Assembly: GCA_018066865.1 (NCBI GenBank)
Contig: JAGPVT010000102.1
Span: 1 to 64,000 of the forward strand
Reading direction: 5' to 3'
Origin: Marinobacter sp.
GTDB lineage: Bacteria; Pseudomonadota; Gammaproteobacteria; Pseudomonadales; Oleiphilaceae
Length of the DNA: 64,000 nucleotides
Part shown: positions 1 through 8,766 of the stretch, piece after piece
Layout of the letters: each line of letters opens with the position of its first letter
How positions within the stretch are numbered: position 1 is the stretch's first letter
Program-made: the position numbers and the translations under genes
The notes under the pieces: generated by a model
What the model was told of the DNA's origin: nothing
Seen by the model: the letters and a program-made list of their open reading frames with translations, nothing else
The model's database searches: none

Positions 1-1
1 A

Positions 2-322
2 TCCATGGCCACGGCGGAGAGTCTGCCGTTCTGGAGCTTTATCAGCGCAGGGCTGGTGAACATATTTGTCCCCTCTGGCGGCGGCCAGTGGGCCGTGCAG
101 GCGCCGGTCGTGCTGCCAGCGGCTCAGGAGCTTGGCGCAAGCATTCCACGAGTAGCCATGGCCGTTGCCTGGGGCGATGCGTGGACTAACCTCCTGCAAC
201 CCTTCTGGGCATTGCCGGTACTCGCTATTGCAGGGCTAAAAGCCAAGGACATTATGGGGTATTGCCTTATGCTGTTAATAATCACGGGCGTGATCATCAG
301 CGTAGGTCTTACCTGGCTATAG
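2..322 (+). CDS. atoE: Short-chain fatty acid transporter, AtoE family (3' end only)
   Basis: This is the C-terminal part of an inner-membrane transporter; the reading frame is open to the window edge, so the true start lies outside. About 106 residues are visible. They contain the conserved Gly/Pro-rich stretch FVPSGGGQWAVQAP, a GDAWTNLLQPFWALP motif and two hydrophobic segments, all typical of the AtoE/short-chain fatty acid uptake family, whose full length is about 440 residues. The family is thought to import short-chain fatty acids such as acetoacetate or butyrate. The gene ends in a hairpin terminator shared with the convergent methyltransferase gene. Identification is by family resemblance and the substrate is not proven. 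Only the ATG at 5 is in the ORF track, but it is internal to the protein. Confidence 0.85.
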   Translation, partial: SMATAESLPFWSFISAGLVNIFVPSGGGQWAVQAPVVLPAAQELGASIPRVAMAVAWGDAWTNLLQPFWALPVLAIAGLKAKDIMGYCLMLLIITGVIISVGLTWL

Positions 323-337
323 GGGTTCGCCAAGCAC

Positions 338-368
338 AACCGGGGGCGCTTCAATTGCCCCCGGTTTT
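338..368. terminator. Bidirectional intrinsic terminator
   Basis: A 10-bp perfect inverted repeat (AACCGGGGGC / GCCCCCGGTT) with a 9-base loop is followed by TTTC on the plus strand and preceded by an A-containing run. It sits between the stop of the atoE-like gene (322) and the stop of the minus-strand methyltransferase (371), so it can serve both convergent genes. Confidence 0.75.
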
Positions 369-370
369 CA

Positions 371-1060
371 TCACGGTTTATGGAAAATCGCCACGTCCTT
401 TCGGGGCACAATCATTGTCCAGCCCAGGCGTTGCGCAATAAGCGCCAGTGTCACCTCACGATAGAATACAACGTGCGTGGGATCCCGCCGGTAATGCCAA
501 TTATCAAACCTGTCATCGCTGGTCTGGAAACAGGTCATTATGCCAAGCCACCCTCCGGGTTTTAATAAACCATCCAGTTGGTTGAACACCTTTGCCGGGC
601 GATGCAGATGCTCCACCACCTCGGTGCAGGTAATAAAATCGTACGAATGGTTCAGCGCTGACTGGGATGGATAGAAAAAAGGATCGTAAAGTACGATATC
701 CATTCCCGCTTCTTGCAGCATATCGGCAAGCGCCGGGCCTGGCCCACAACCGAAATCCAGCCCTGACGCGCCGGGTTGAATACGGTCAAGCAACGGCCCT
801 GCAAGCTTCTCGAGAAAAGCCCGATAACCCGGATCTCCCGGGTCGTTATCATGAAGATCGTAAACCGCGCGCTCCTCATCCGGCGCAAGCCAGCTTGCCT
901 GCGCCATGAGCGTTGCTTCGCAGTGCGGGCATCGCAAATACTCCCGCCCCTCTACCGTCCGAAAGCAGATCAGCACACCCCGTTCACAAACGCTGCAAGC
1001 TGCGCCTTCACAAACGCTGATTTCTGGTGCTTCTCCTGCCTCTGCCGATGGTTTTTGCAT
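371..1060 (-). CDS. Class I SAM-dependent methyltransferase with N-terminal Cys cluster
   Basis: A 229-residue protein. The N-terminal third carries CSVC and CPHC pairs (about residues 22-48) that look like a small zinc ribbon. A Rossmann-type methyltransferase core follows, with motif I seen as LDFGCGPGPAL, an acidic residue in VLYDPFF, and CTEVVEHL, a common post-I motif in methyltransferases of the Methyltransf_23 kind. The substrate is unknown. The start has a good ribosome site (GGAGAGTGC then ATG). It is convergent with the atoE-like gene and divergent from rluF. An uncharacterised methyltransferase is the safest name. Confidence 0.8.
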   Translation of the reverse strand: MQKPSAEAGEAPEISVCEGAACSVCERGVLICFRTVEGREYLRCPHCEATLMAQASWLAPDEERAVYDLHDNDPGDPGYRAFLEKLAGPLLDRIQPGASGLDFGCGPGPALADMLQEAGMDIVLYDPFFYPSQSALNHSYDFITCTEVVEHLHRPAKVFNQLDGLLKPGGWLGIMTCFQTSDDRFDNWHYRRDPTHVVFYREVTLALIAQRLGWTMIVPRKDVAIFHKP

Positions 1061-1179
1061 GCACTCTCCAGCATCGCAAGCTCAAACCCGGAAATAATGG
1101 CAGACTCGGTACCAAAGCGCGAATCGATAGGCCGTCGCCTGTTATGATGCCTTGACTCAGATACACAACCGGACAATCG

Positions 1180-2130
1180 ATGACCAACAATCACTCCACC
1201 CGTCTTAACAAATACATCAGCGAAAGCGGCATGTGTTCACGCCGGGAGGCGGATCGCTACATTGAACAAGGCAATGTCTATATCAATAGCAAGCGGGCCA
1301 GCGTAGGCGATCAGGTATTACCCACCGATACTGTCAGGGTAAACGGCCAGGTTATCGAGCCCCGCACTGAAGACGACCTGGTGTTTATTGCCCTGAACAA
1401 ACCAGTGGGCATCGTCAGCACCACCGATGATGCGGAAAAATACAACATCCAGCGCTTTGTTGGCCACAGTACGCGTATTTTTCCGATCGGGCGCCTGGAC
1501 AAGGATTCACAGGGGCTGATTTTCATGACCAGCAACGGCGACCTGGTGAATAAAATCCTACGGGCCGGCAACAATCATGAAAAAGAATATGTGGTGACAG
1601 TCGACAAACCCATCACCAAGTCGTTTATCCAGGGCATGGCGGGAGGTGTACCCATTCTCGGCACCATGACCAAAAAGTGCAAAGTGGTGCAAGAGAGCCG
1701 TTTTGTATTTCGCATAACGCTGGTGCAAGGGCTGAACCGTCAGATTCGAAGAATGAGCGAACATTTCGGATTTGAAGTCACCCGGCTGGAGCGCGTTCGT
1801 ATTATGAACGTCAACCTGAAAGGGCTGGCTGCGGGCCAGTGGCGGGATCTTACGGAGAAGGAGCTGGCGGGCCTGTTTGAGGCGATTCGTGATTCATCTT
1901 CTGATGTCGCACCGGATAAACCTGCAGCTGCGAAAAAGAAGCCCGCAGGTAAACCCAAACGCTCTTTAAATCAATCGCCCAAGCTACCGGGATCTGGCCA
2001 CCGAACCGGGCCTAAAGCTCCCGGAGCCAGACCCAAAACACCTGGCGTCAGGCCTGAAACCGGCAAAAAACCCAAATCGTCAAAACGGCCCAAAGCAGGA
2101 AAGCCTCGGCAGCGCAGCGTTAAACGTTAA
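1180..2130 (+). CDS. rluF: 23S rRNA pseudouridine(2604) synthase RluF
   Basis: A pseudouridine synthase of the RsuA/RluB/E/F family acting on 23S rRNA. An N-terminal S4 RNA-binding domain (about residues 8-60, [20 protein letters not shown]) is followed by the catalytic domain. The signature [10 protein letters not shown] places the catalytic Asp at residue 107, and [12 protein letters not shown] is a second family motif. The wording of these motifs fits RluF (target U2604) better than RsuA or RluB. The last 75 residues or so are a low-complexity Lys/Pro/Arg/Gly tail, likely disordered and RNA-binding; such tails vary widely in the family. It stands alone between divergent and convergent neighbours. 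Confidence 0.9.
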   Translation: MTNNHSTRLNKYISESGMCSRREADRYIEQGNVYINSKRASVGDQVLPTDTVRVNGQVIEPRTEDDLVFIALNKPVGIVSTTDDAEKYNIQRFVGHSTRIFPIGRLDKDSQGLIFMTSNGDLVNKILRAGNNHEKEYVVTVDKPITKSFIQGMAGGVPILGTMTKKCKVVQESRFVFRITLVQGLNRQIRRMSEHFGFEVTRLERVRIMNVNLKGLAAGQWRDLTEKELAGLFEAIRDSSSDVAPDKPAAAKKKPAGKPKRSLNQSPKLPGSGHRTGPKAPGARPKTPGVRPETGKKPKSSKRPKAGKPRQRSVKR

Positions 2131-2159
2131 GCGAAGCTGAACTGGCCGGGCTGCCTTTT

Positions 2160-2861
2160 CTACTCCGCGGGCGTTGGTCGCACCAGAATTTCATTTACAT
2201 CCACATGGGAAGGCTGGGAGACCGCATAGATCACCGCGCGGGCAATGTCGTCCGGCATCAGCGCGTGGGCCGGTGGCTTATCGAAAAATGGCGTATCGAC
2301 CATACCAGGCTCTATCAGGGTTACCCGCACCCCGGAACCTCGCAACTCTTCCCTTACGTTATAACCGATAGCCGAAACAGCCCATTTGGTCGCGCTGTAC
2401 ATCGAACCGGGAATCGAAACCCTGCCGGCCGCAGAGCCTGTTAGCAACAAGTGTCCCTTGCTTTTACGAAGTGCCGGCAGGCAATGCTGAATGGTCAGGC
2501 CAACCCCGTAAATATTGGTGAGAATCATATCTTTCCAGACATCCGGATCGGCTTCACTGAAGCCTCCCGGCTCCCCTCCCCGGCCAGCGTTGGCAAACAC
2601 ACTGTCCAGGCGACCAAACTTTTTCAGGGCCTGCGCAACCATCGCTTTCTGATCATCACCCTTCTGCACATCGCATTCGACAATCAGCACTTCGCTGTCA
2701 CCACCGAGTTCAGCCTGCAGCGCTTCAAGCTTGCCGGCAGAGCGGGCTGCAAGAACAAGGCGATAACCTTCTTTGGCGGCCGCCCGTGCCGTTGCAGCAC
2801 CAATGCCGGAAGATGCGCCGGTGATCAACATAACGGGGTTTTTTGAGGCATCATCTGCCAT
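2160..2861 (-). CDS. SDR family NAD(P)-dependent oxidoreductase
   Basis: A 233-residue classical short-chain dehydrogenase. The cofactor motif TGASSGIG is at about residues 14-21, NAG is at about 91, and the catalytic Ser (about 143) and YSATK (Tyr155, Lys159) are all present, so the enzyme should be active. The basic residues in LVLAARS after the second strand suggest NADP(H) preference. The C-terminal half keeps the PGMVDTPF pattern. The start is preceded by GAAAGGAG. The substrate cannot be read from the sequence. It is convergent with rluF. Confidence 0.85.
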   Translation of the reverse strand: MADDASKNPVMLITGASSGIGAATARAAAKEGYRLVLAARSAGKLEALQAELGGDSEVLIVECDVQKGDDQKAMVAQALKKFGRLDSVFANAGRGGEPGGFSEADPDVWKDMILTNIYGVGLTIQHCLPALRKSKGHLLLTGSAAGRVSIPGSMYSATKWAVSAIGYNVREELRGSGVRVTLIEPGMVDTPFFDKPPAHALMPDDIARAVIYAVSQPSHVDVNEILVRPTPAE

Positions 2862-2908
2862 AAATTGCTCGCTCCTTTCATCAGTTAAATGTCATTGAAC
2901 TAGGTGTA

Positions 2909-3223
2909 TCAGAGATTCAGCAATATCAGCGCCAGCACCGCCATGGCCAGTAAAAACCAGCGAGCGTAAGAATTGGATTTGCCATCATCACCTTCCGTGA
3001 CCGGGGTAACATGGCCACTCGCCTCATACTCTGCAACCAACTGCCGCGCCGGATAGAGATCCTCGTCTTCTACATGAACATTACTGAAGCCTGCTGCGCC
3101 AATTTCGCCCATTGCACCCTGCAGGTAATGGCCACCTACGTAAGTTTCAATGCCGTTGGCTTTTAACAACCCTGCAACAATGTGCGCTTCAGTGATGTCC
3201 TTGGCCCGATAGGCTATTTGCAA
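2909..3223 (-). CDS. DUF2007 domain protein with C-terminal membrane anchor
   Basis: I place the start at a TTG at 3223 (104 residues), not at the 3304 start of the ORF track: AAAGGAG lies seven bases before this TTG, and the protein then begins at the conserved block LQIAYRAKDITEAHIVAGLL. The N-terminal 75 residues fit the DUF2007 fold (putative signal-transducing, ferredoxin-like), including the conserved NGI and YVGGHYLQG region. A single hydrophobic segment, RWFLLAMAVLALILLNL, forms the extreme C-terminus, suggesting a tail-anchored inner-membrane protein. Function is unknown. The gene is divergent from the hydrolase at 3340. Confidence 0.75.
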   Translation of the reverse strand: MQIAYRAKDITEAHIVAGLLKANGIETYVGGHYLQGAMGEIGAAGFSNVHVEDEDLYPARQLVAEYEASGHVTPVTEGDDGKSNSYARWFLLAMAVLALILLNL

Positions 3224-3339
3224 TGCCCGTCTCCTTTTGTGACATTTGGGGGTAGAACTCGCAAAAATCTGCGATGCTTTGTAACCAAAGCATAGTGCGC
3301 CCACGCTTTCAGGGCCAACTCTCAGAATACGGACAACTC

Positions 3340-4416
3340 ATGTTCTGGATTATCGCTGTCGTAATTTTACTTGTCGTTGCACTGACTCGGCTTCTGTTTC
3401 GCATTGAAGATATGTCCCATCTGGACGCGTGCAAATATTCCGTGAAGGAAGCAACCCCGAGCGAAGAGAACCTGAAAGTACTGGAGCGTATCCGCGAAAT
3501 GGGCAGGGCCGGGAAAGGCCTTCGTGGTAAAGCGCGGCTGATAGCGCTGCGCAAGCATATGGACAGCCTCAGTGACGACCTGGAGTTCGGGTCAGAATTC
3601 CGGCAATGCGATAGCCCGAACGGTGAGTGGGTTATCGCTTCCGGTGCTGATACCCAACGGCGAATTCTCTATATTCACGGCGGTGCCTGGGCGGCGGGCA
3701 GCCCCCGCAGCCATCGATCCATTACAGACCACCTGTCTCACATTGCCAATGCAGCTGTCTTTGCCGTGGACTATCGCCTTATGCCGGAGCACCGGTTTAT
3801 GGACGGTGTACGTGACTGCCGCAAAGCTTACACATGGTTGATAGAAAATGGCCCAGACGGTCCGGATGAAGCCACCTTCATTCTGATAGCAGGAGACTCC
3901 GCCGGCGGCAGCCATACCCTTGGCCTGCTGGCCTGGATCCGAGAGAGCGGCCTGCGTCAGGCTGATGGTGCCGTTGCGTTTTCCCCCTCCACAGACCTCA
4001 CCCTGAGCGCGCCGAGCAACCGCGGTAATATGGCAACAGATCCAATGCTGGGACCAATGTTTGGCAGTCTGTCGAAAATTCCCCGACCGGTTATCTGGTG
4101 GGCAACGCTTGCAGCATTCCGTATTTCTCCGACCAGTCCTGTCGCATCACCACTACTGGGCAATCTTGCCAACCTACCGCCCACACTGATTCAAGCCAGT
4201 GACTCCGAGATGCTTCTGGATAACGCCAGACGATACGCGGCCAAGGCCAAAGCACAGGGCTCGAAAGTGGTGCTGCATACCTGGCCCGGGATGGTTCACG
4301 TCTGGCAAATCTTCACCCCGTTGCTGCCGGAGGCCGAGGAGGCTTTTGCTGATATAGAATTATTTATCAAGGAAATCGAATCAAAAAAGCGCGAGCCAGA
4401 GGCGAGTCAGACCTGA
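3340..4416 (+). CDS. Alpha/beta hydrolase fold-3 (HSL-type esterase), membrane-anchored
   Basis: A 358-residue protein if it starts at the ATG at 3340, which opens directly into a hydrophobic anchor (MFWIIAVVILLVVALTRLLF). The track's upstream start adds residues with no support. The hormone-sensitive-lipase group is shown by the oxyanion motif HGGAW at about residues 113-117 and the nucleophile elbow GDSAGG with Ser187. An Asp in ASDSEML and a His in GMVHVWQIF supply the rest of the triad. Likely an esterase or lipase facing the periplasm or attached to the inner membrane. Its 3' end overlaps the convergent arfB by 10 bases. Confidence 0.85.
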   Translation: MFWIIAVVILLVVALTRLLFRIEDMSHLDACKYSVKEATPSEENLKVLERIREMGRAGKGLRGKARLIALRKHMDSLSDDLEFGSEFRQCDSPNGEWVIASGADTQRRILYIHGGAWAAGSPRSHRSITDHLSHIANAAVFAVDYRLMPEHRFMDGVRDCRKAYTWLIENGPDGPDEATFILIAGDSAGGSHTLGLLAWIRESGLRQADGAVAFSPSTDLTLSAPSNRGNMATDPMLGPMFGSLSKIPRPVIWWATLAAFRISPTSPVASPLLGNLANLPPTLIQASDSEMLLDNARRYAAKAKAQGSKVVLHTWPGMVHVWQIFTPLLPEAEEAFADIELFIKEIESKKREPEASQT

Positions 4417-4820
4417 ACCTTGCCCCGCAGGGCTTTGGTTTTACCTTTCTGCGTTTTGCGGTCAACCCGTTTGCGCCGGGCAGATTTTGAGGGGCGGGTA
4501 GCGCGACGCGCCTTTTGCACTTTGACCGCCTCCAGTATCAGTTCTTTCAGGCGCTCAAGTGCATCCTCCTTGTTCAGCTCCAGCGTACGGAATGACTGGG
4601 CCTTGATGATGATAACGCCTTCCTTGCTAATGCGCTGATCCTGCAGCGCCATAAGACGCTCCTTGTAGAACGGCGGCAAGGCGGAATTCTGCACATCGAA
4701 GCGAAGATGCACCGCCGAGGCTACTTTATTGACGTTCTGACCACCGGCGCCTTGGGCCCGGATCTGGGTGATTTCTATTTCCCACTCAGCGATTTCAACA
4801 GCATTGGATATTTTCAACAT
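4407..4820 (-). CDS. arfB: Alternative ribosome-rescue factor / peptidyl-tRNA hydrolase ArfB
   Basis: A 137-residue release-factor-like protein (YaeJ family). The GGQ tripeptide that hydrolyses peptidyl-tRNA is at residues 26-28 within QGAGGQNVNK. The C-terminal third is a basic tail rich in Lys and Arg (for example KSARRKRVDRKTQKGK), which in the family enters the empty mRNA channel of stalled ribosomes. There is no codon-recognition domain, which separates it from RF1/RF2. Length matches E. coli ArfB. The tail end overlaps the hydrolase gene on the other strand. Confidence 0.93.
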   Translation of the reverse strand: MLKISNAVEIAEWEIEITQIRAQGAGGQNVNKVASAVHLRFDVQNSALPPFYKERLMALQDQRISKEGVIIIKAQSFRTLELNKEDALERLKELILEAVKVQKARRATRPSKSARRKRVDRKTQKGKTKALRGKVQV

Positions 4821-4913
4821 AGTGCAAGGATAACAAATCCTGCAAACCGTAACCTGACATACCGACGATTCAGTAATACAGTGGAATCAAAGAACAGCGG
4901 CTCAGGAATTTGC

Positions 4914-5414
4914 ATGGTTCAGGCTTTCAGGTATGCCTTCATTCTGGTTTTCTCGTCACTTGTGCTGGGGGGTTGTGCGAGCAATCAAAACTTACAACCC
5001 GGCGTAGCCTCACTTCAATACTCACCTGTTGAGTCTGCACCCGGGTCTGAGAAGGCTGCAAAACTATGGCAGGCCTTTGAACGCTATCAAGGCACGCCTT
5101 ATCAGTACGGCGGCACAACCGCACGTGGCTTTGACTGCTCAGGATTCATCACAACTGCGTATCGTGAAAGCCTGGGGCAAAAACTGCCGCGCACAACCTC
5201 GCAAATGCTGCGGCACGGTGACGTGGTGCATCCGGACGATGTTAAGCCAGGCGATATAGTATTCTTCCGAATCGCAGGAAAAGACCAGCATGCTGGCATT
5301 TATATGGGCGACAACCGCTTTATCCACGCATCAACGTCCTCCGGCGTCATAATGTCGGAACTGAACGGTTACTACTGGAAAGACCGTTTCTCTGGCGCAC
5401 GACGGTTTGACTGA
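4914..5414 (+). CDS. NlpC/P60 family lipoprotein, probable murein endopeptidase (MepS/Spr-like)
   Basis: I start this at 4914, where AGGAA precedes the ATG and a lipoprotein signal peptide begins at once (lipobox LGGC, Cys21); the track's start at 4707 lies inside arfB on the other strand. The 166-residue precursor has a single NlpC/P60 domain. The catalytic Cys75 sits in GFDCSGF, with His126 (HAGIY) and His138 (FIHAS). The family cuts D,L bonds in peptidoglycan stem peptides; MepS cuts cross-links needed for cell growth. It would be an outer-membrane-anchored periplasmic enzyme. Confidence 0.88.
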   Translation: MVQAFRYAFILVFSSLVLGGCASNQNLQPGVASLQYSPVESAPGSEKAAKLWQAFERYQGTPYQYGGTTARGFDCSGFITTAYRESLGQKLPRTTSQMLRHGDVVHPDDVKPGDIVFFRIAGKDQHAGIYMGDNRFIHASTSSGVIMSELNGYYWKDRFSGARRFD

Positions 5415-5429
5415 TTCTTCTGATTAACG

Positions 5430-6065
5430 CTACAGACTGCCATTGAGTGCCAGGTGAAGCGCGATGGCCGCCATCATCACACCAATTACGCCGTCGATAA
5501 TCCGCCACGCCAGCGGGCGTGACAGAACCGGCGCCAGTGCGGACCCACTCCAGGCCAGCAAACCAAACCACAGAACAGATGCGCTGCTGGCGCCCGCCAC
5601 AAAGGTCGTCGCGTTTTCCTGTTGTGCGCCTACCGCCGGAATCAGCAACAGGGTATCGAGATACACCTGAGGGTTCAGTAATGTCACTGCCAGCGTCGTA
5701 AAAAGAACGCCTTTCAGGCTGCGACGTGATACCTCTCCTGCTTCAAGTGCGGCCCTGCCCCGGCTGGCCCGAACAAAGGCCTGAATCGCCAGCCAGCCGA
5801 GAAAAGCCACCCCGAGCCAACGCAGGATTTCCAGTGCCTGCGGCATGGCCATCAAAGCCGCGCTGACCCCGAACATGCCAAGTGTAAAAAGGGCAATATC
5901 CGCAGTCATACACAAAACGGCCGCCCACCAGTGGTGCTCACGCCGGATCGCCTGGCTCAGCACGTAGGCATTCTGCGCCCCGATAGCAACGATAATACCG
6001 CCGCACACAATCAAACCCGTCATGTAACTTTCAAGCACCGCTCTTCGCTCCATCTTTGATGCCAC
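5430..6065 (-). CDS. argO: LysE/ArgO family amino acid exporter
   Basis: A polytopic inner-membrane exporter of the LysE superfamily, 211 residues from a GTG at 6065. ATGs at 6053 and 6023 are alternatives, and the last (MTGLIV...) leads straight into the first helix. The family signature GAQNAYVLSQAIRREH near the N-terminus matches ArgO/LysE. About five or six hydrophobic segments follow. ArgO exports arginine (and canavanine); LysE exports lysine and arginine. The divergent LysR gene is the expected regulator ArgP, which supports the ArgO assignment. Spacing between the two genes is only about 60 bases. Confidence 0.85.
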   Translation of the reverse strand: MASKMERRAVLESYMTGLIVCGGIIVAIGAQNAYVLSQAIRREHHWWAAVLCMTADIALFTLGMFGVSAALMAMPQALEILRWLGVAFLGWLAIQAFVRASRGRAALEAGEVSRRSLKGVLFTTLAVTLLNPQVYLDTLLLIPAVGAQQENATTFVAGASSASVLWFGLLAWSGSALAPVLSRPLAWRIIDGVIGVMMAAIALHLALNGSL

Positions 6066-6108
6066 AAGAATAGCCGCTTGCCGCTATACTTGAAATTCAT
6101 ATTCATAA

Positions 6109-6118
6109 TGATGCATCA
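6109..6118. promoter_or_regulatory. Palindrome in the argO-argP intergenic region
   Basis: A perfect 10-bp palindrome, TGATGCATCA, lies 10 bases before the argP-like start in an A/T-rich intergenic stretch. It could be part of an ArgP operator or autoregulatory site; this is only inferred from position. Confidence 0.3.
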
Positions 6119-6127
6119 CTTTTACTT

Positions 6128-6994
6128 ATGATCGATTACAAATTGCTGGAAGCCCTCGCTACAGTTGTCGAGACTGGTGGTTTTGAGCGCGCAGGCGCTG
6201 TGCTTGGTCTGAGCCAATCCGCCATTTCACAGCGCATCCGAACCCTGGAAGTCCGCATCGGGCAACCGGTTCTGCTACGCAGCCCTGTTCCCAGAGCCAC
6301 ACCGGCGGGGCAGCAACTGCTGAACCACGTTCAGCAGGTTCAGTTGCTTGAGAGGGATCTTGCGAAATCGCTTCCCACTCTCTCCGAGCCGGCTGCACGG
6401 TTACGCATCGCACTCAATGCTGACAGCCTCGCAACCTGGTGGGCAAGCGCCATCGGTGAATTCTGCCGGCAGGAAGCGCTGCTGCTGGATATGGTGGTCG
6501 AAGACCAGGACATCGCACTGCGCAGAATGCGCGAAGGTGATGTGGCCGCCTGTCTGTGCAGCAATCCACAGCCGGTAGCCGGGGCACGCTGCGTTCCGCT
6601 TGGCACCATGACCTACCTGCCTCTGGCAACACCTTCATATAAAAAGCGGTATTTCAGCCAGGGCTTTAATGAACAAAGCCTGCAGACAGCGCCTGCAATC
6701 GTATTCGGGCCTAATGACCAGTTGCAGCACCGGTTTCTGGCTCAGAGCGGCTACCCAGGTGCCTTCCCGTACCACCTGTGCCCTTCCTCTGAAGGATTCG
6801 TGAAACTGGCCTTGGCCGGAATGGGTTATGGCATGATTCCGGAGATTCAGGCCCGGTCAAAAATCGAGATGGGACATCTGGTTAGCATTGCGCCCGGTCA
6901 GTCTCTTGATGTTGAGCTTTACTGGCACTTCTGGCGTCACAGCGGAGAGGTTATGGAGCGGCTAACGACTGCATTAAAAGCCGCGCACTCTTAA
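6128..6994 (+). CDS. argP: LysR-type regulator ArgP (IciA family)
   Basis: A 288-residue LysR-family regulator. The N-terminal winged helix-turn-helix (residues 1-60: LEALATVVETGGFERAGAVL, then LSQSAISQRIRTLE) is followed by a substrate-binding domain. The sequence ETGGFERAGAVLGLSQSAISQRIR is characteristic of ArgP/IciA. ArgP activates argO in response to arginine and is repressed in action by lysine. Position divergent from the exporter gene is the classical arrangement. The stop overlaps the convergent CPBP protease gene by 4 bases. Confidence 0.9.
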   Translation: MIDYKLLEALATVVETGGFERAGAVLGLSQSAISQRIRTLEVRIGQPVLLRSPVPRATPAGQQLLNHVQQVQLLERDLAKSLPTLSEPAARLRIALNADSLATWWASAIGEFCRQEALLLDMVVEDQDIALRRMREGDVAACLCSNPQPVAGARCVPLGTMTYLPLATPSYKKRYFSQGFNEQSLQTAPAIVFGPNDQLQHRFLAQSGYPGAFPYHLCPSSEGFVKLALAGMGYGMIPEIQARSKIEMGHLVSIAPGQSLDVELYWHFWRHSGEVMERLTTALKAAHS

Positions 6995-7599
6995 TCCTGA
7001 CTTTTGTCTTTGGGTCGCACACTGATGCCAAACCATTCAGGAAACCGGAGCAGGCAAAACAGCGCCGCCATGTCGTAAACACCGTGCCAGACCATGACCA
7101 GGAGAATGCTGTCGGTTAATGCATACGCCAGCCCGAGCACCAACCCGAGGCTTGTGGCGATGACAAAGTAAGTAAAAGACGCGTAATGCACCAAGCCAAA
7201 AAGCACGGATGCAGCCAACACTGCTGTCGTAGTATCCGTATGCACAGCCAGCCAGCCCTGCACAGCGCCTCTGAAAAGGAGTTCCTCACCTATACCGGCG
7301 AAAACCGAGAGCAGAAAAAGAACAAACCAGGAATAACTGGAAGCAAATCTGTGCAGGCCGCGCATTTGCCTGTCGAGGTTATTCGGGAACAGGCCGGGAA
7401 TTTGAGTGAGTAGTAATAGCGTTCCGTAGGTGCACAGGGCACCCAGCACGCCATAGAGCACACTGGGTAAAACTCCGTCTCCGGAGATCTGTACAGGAAT
7501 ACCCACGATGAGGATTGCCAGTAGCCCGACCACCCCGATTCCACCCTGGAAGACCAGGGCGGTAACCGGAGAAACTTTCGATTTACGCTGATTATTCAA
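6991..7599 (-). CDS. CPBP family intramembrane metalloprotease
   Basis: A 202-residue polytopic membrane protein with the CAAX-protease/bacteriocin-processing (Abi) signature: EELLFRG in the middle and LVHY about 30 residues later, with a third conserved stretch VMVWHGVYD near the C-terminus. These glutamates and histidines form the metal site of the family. Bacterial members have been tied to peptide processing and self-immunity, but no nearby peptide gene indicates a substrate. It starts 9 bases from the stop of the upstream crotonase, so the two genes are probably co-transcribed. Confidence 0.82.
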   Translation of the reverse strand: MNNQRKSKVSPVTALVFQGGIGVVGLLAILIVGIPVQISGDGVLPSVLYGVLGALCTYGTLLLLTQIPGLFPNNLDRQMRGLHRFASSYSWFVLFLLSVFAGIGEELLFRGAVQGWLAVHTDTTTAVLAASVLFGLVHYASFTYFVIATSLGLVLGLAYALTDSILLVMVWHGVYDMAALFCLLRFPEWFGISVRPKDKSQD

Positions 7600-7608
7600 G
7601 GATATCTA

Positions 7609-8460
7609 CTATTCAAAAAGACCTTTCACAGCGAAAAGATCATCATACTTGGGCGCCTGTTTTTGCGCTTTGGCCTGGAAGGTTTTCATCATGTCCGTGG
7701 GGCGGAACATGCCGGCCTGCCAGGCTGCCATGTACTTCAGGCTATCCGCCACAGTGTGGTCACGGCTGTAGTTCAGCATCTCTTTACAGCCAGTAACCGC
7801 AAGCGGTGAGTTGGCGGCGATCTGAGCGGCAATGTCCATAACGCCTGCGATTAAAGCGTCCTGGTCTGCGTAGAGTGCATTCACAAAACCAAGAGCTTTC
7901 GCTTCCTGCGCAGAGAATTTACGACCGGTGTAAGCCAGCTCACGCACAACGCCTTCCGGCATCAGTTTGGGCAAACGCTGAAGAGTGCCCACATCCGCCG
8001 TCATACCGAGCTCGGTTTCCTTGATTGTGAAGTACGCGTCCTCGGTGCAGTAACGGCTGTCGGCTGAACACACCAGATCCAGAGCACCACCTATGCAGCC
8101 CCCCTGGATGGCCGCCAATACCGGCAGACGAACGTTTTCCAGAGACGTCAGAGTATCCTGCAGCTGCAATACGACGCGGCGCAGGTTTTCTGCCATACGG
8201 CCAGGATCACCGCTCATGGGCACAGCCTTGGAGTCTGTAAAGACACCAAGATCCATCCCCGCAGAGAAATGCTTGCCTGTGGATGACACCACAATAACTC
8301 GCGCATCGGTGTTCGATTCGATTTCCTGCATGCACCTGGGCAGCTCAAGCCAGAAGGCCTTGGTCATGGTATTCATCGCTTCCGGGCGACTGAACTGAAC
8401 ATGGGCAATCTTGTTTGTAACGCTGACAGAAAAACTTTCGTAGGTGGGTAACTCAGACAA
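7609..8460 (-). CDS. Crotonase / enoyl-CoA hydratase family protein
   Basis: A 283-residue crotonase-fold enzyme. The start is a TTG with AGGAG seven bases upstream. Motifs include GKHFSAGMDL (first oxyanion NH), IQGGCIGGALDLVCSAD (second oxyanion), and the acidic pair region TIKETELGMTADVGTLQRLP. The Asp in TADVGTLQ and Glu in KETELG resemble the delta(3,5)-delta(2,4)-dienoyl-CoA isomerase branch (ECH1-like), so a role in oxidation of unsaturated fatty acids is possible. The exact reaction is unproven. Confidence 0.85.
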   Translation of the reverse strand: MSELPTYESFSVSVTNKIAHVQFSRPEAMNTMTKAFWLELPRCMQEIESNTDARVIVVSSTGKHFSAGMDLGVFTDSKAVPMSGDPGRMAENLRRVVLQLQDTLTSLENVRLPVLAAIQGGCIGGALDLVCSADSRYCTEDAYFTIKETELGMTADVGTLQRLPKLMPEGVVRELAYTGRKFSAQEAKALGFVNALYADQDALIAGVMDIAAQIAANSPLAVTGCKEMLNYSRDHTVADSLKYMAAWQAGMFRPTDMMKTFQAKAQKQAPKYDDLFAVKGLFE

Positions 8461-8766
8461 GGCAAGGCTCCTGTAAATAGTTCTTGAAAATTCCGGACTA
8501 AAGAATCAAACATACCTCATGTTGCTGAAAATGTCGGGTTTATGCCTATAAGAAAATGCTTTGCTTTTCATCGGCCAACAGGTACAGTACTCCTCGTTGG
8601 AAAGATTTAGCAAAGCACTTCATCAATAAGACGCATTTTTGTACCCGCAAGTAGTGCATCGTCCTGTTTTTGATCACGCAAGTTTTTTGTTTCCGCATAT
8701 CGCTGACCAGCCATCAATGTGATGACTTGGCGGCACATTAAATGATTGAATTCAGGAATATTTATT
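8461..8766. promoter_or_regulatory. Divergent intergenic region with the long leader of the cold-shock gene
   Basis: A 306-base gap between the crotonase gene (minus) and the cold-shock gene (plus). Two weak promoter-like pairs point toward the cold-shock gene: TTGCTT (8561) with TACAGT (8583), spacing 16, and TTGCTG (8522) with TATAAG (8547), spacing 19. The first would leave an untranslated leader of about 170 bases. Long leaders are usual for cspA-type genes, where the RNA folds differently in the cold. No clear ORF is present; the minus-strand track ORF at 8607-8828 is an antisense shadow. Confidence 0.4.
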
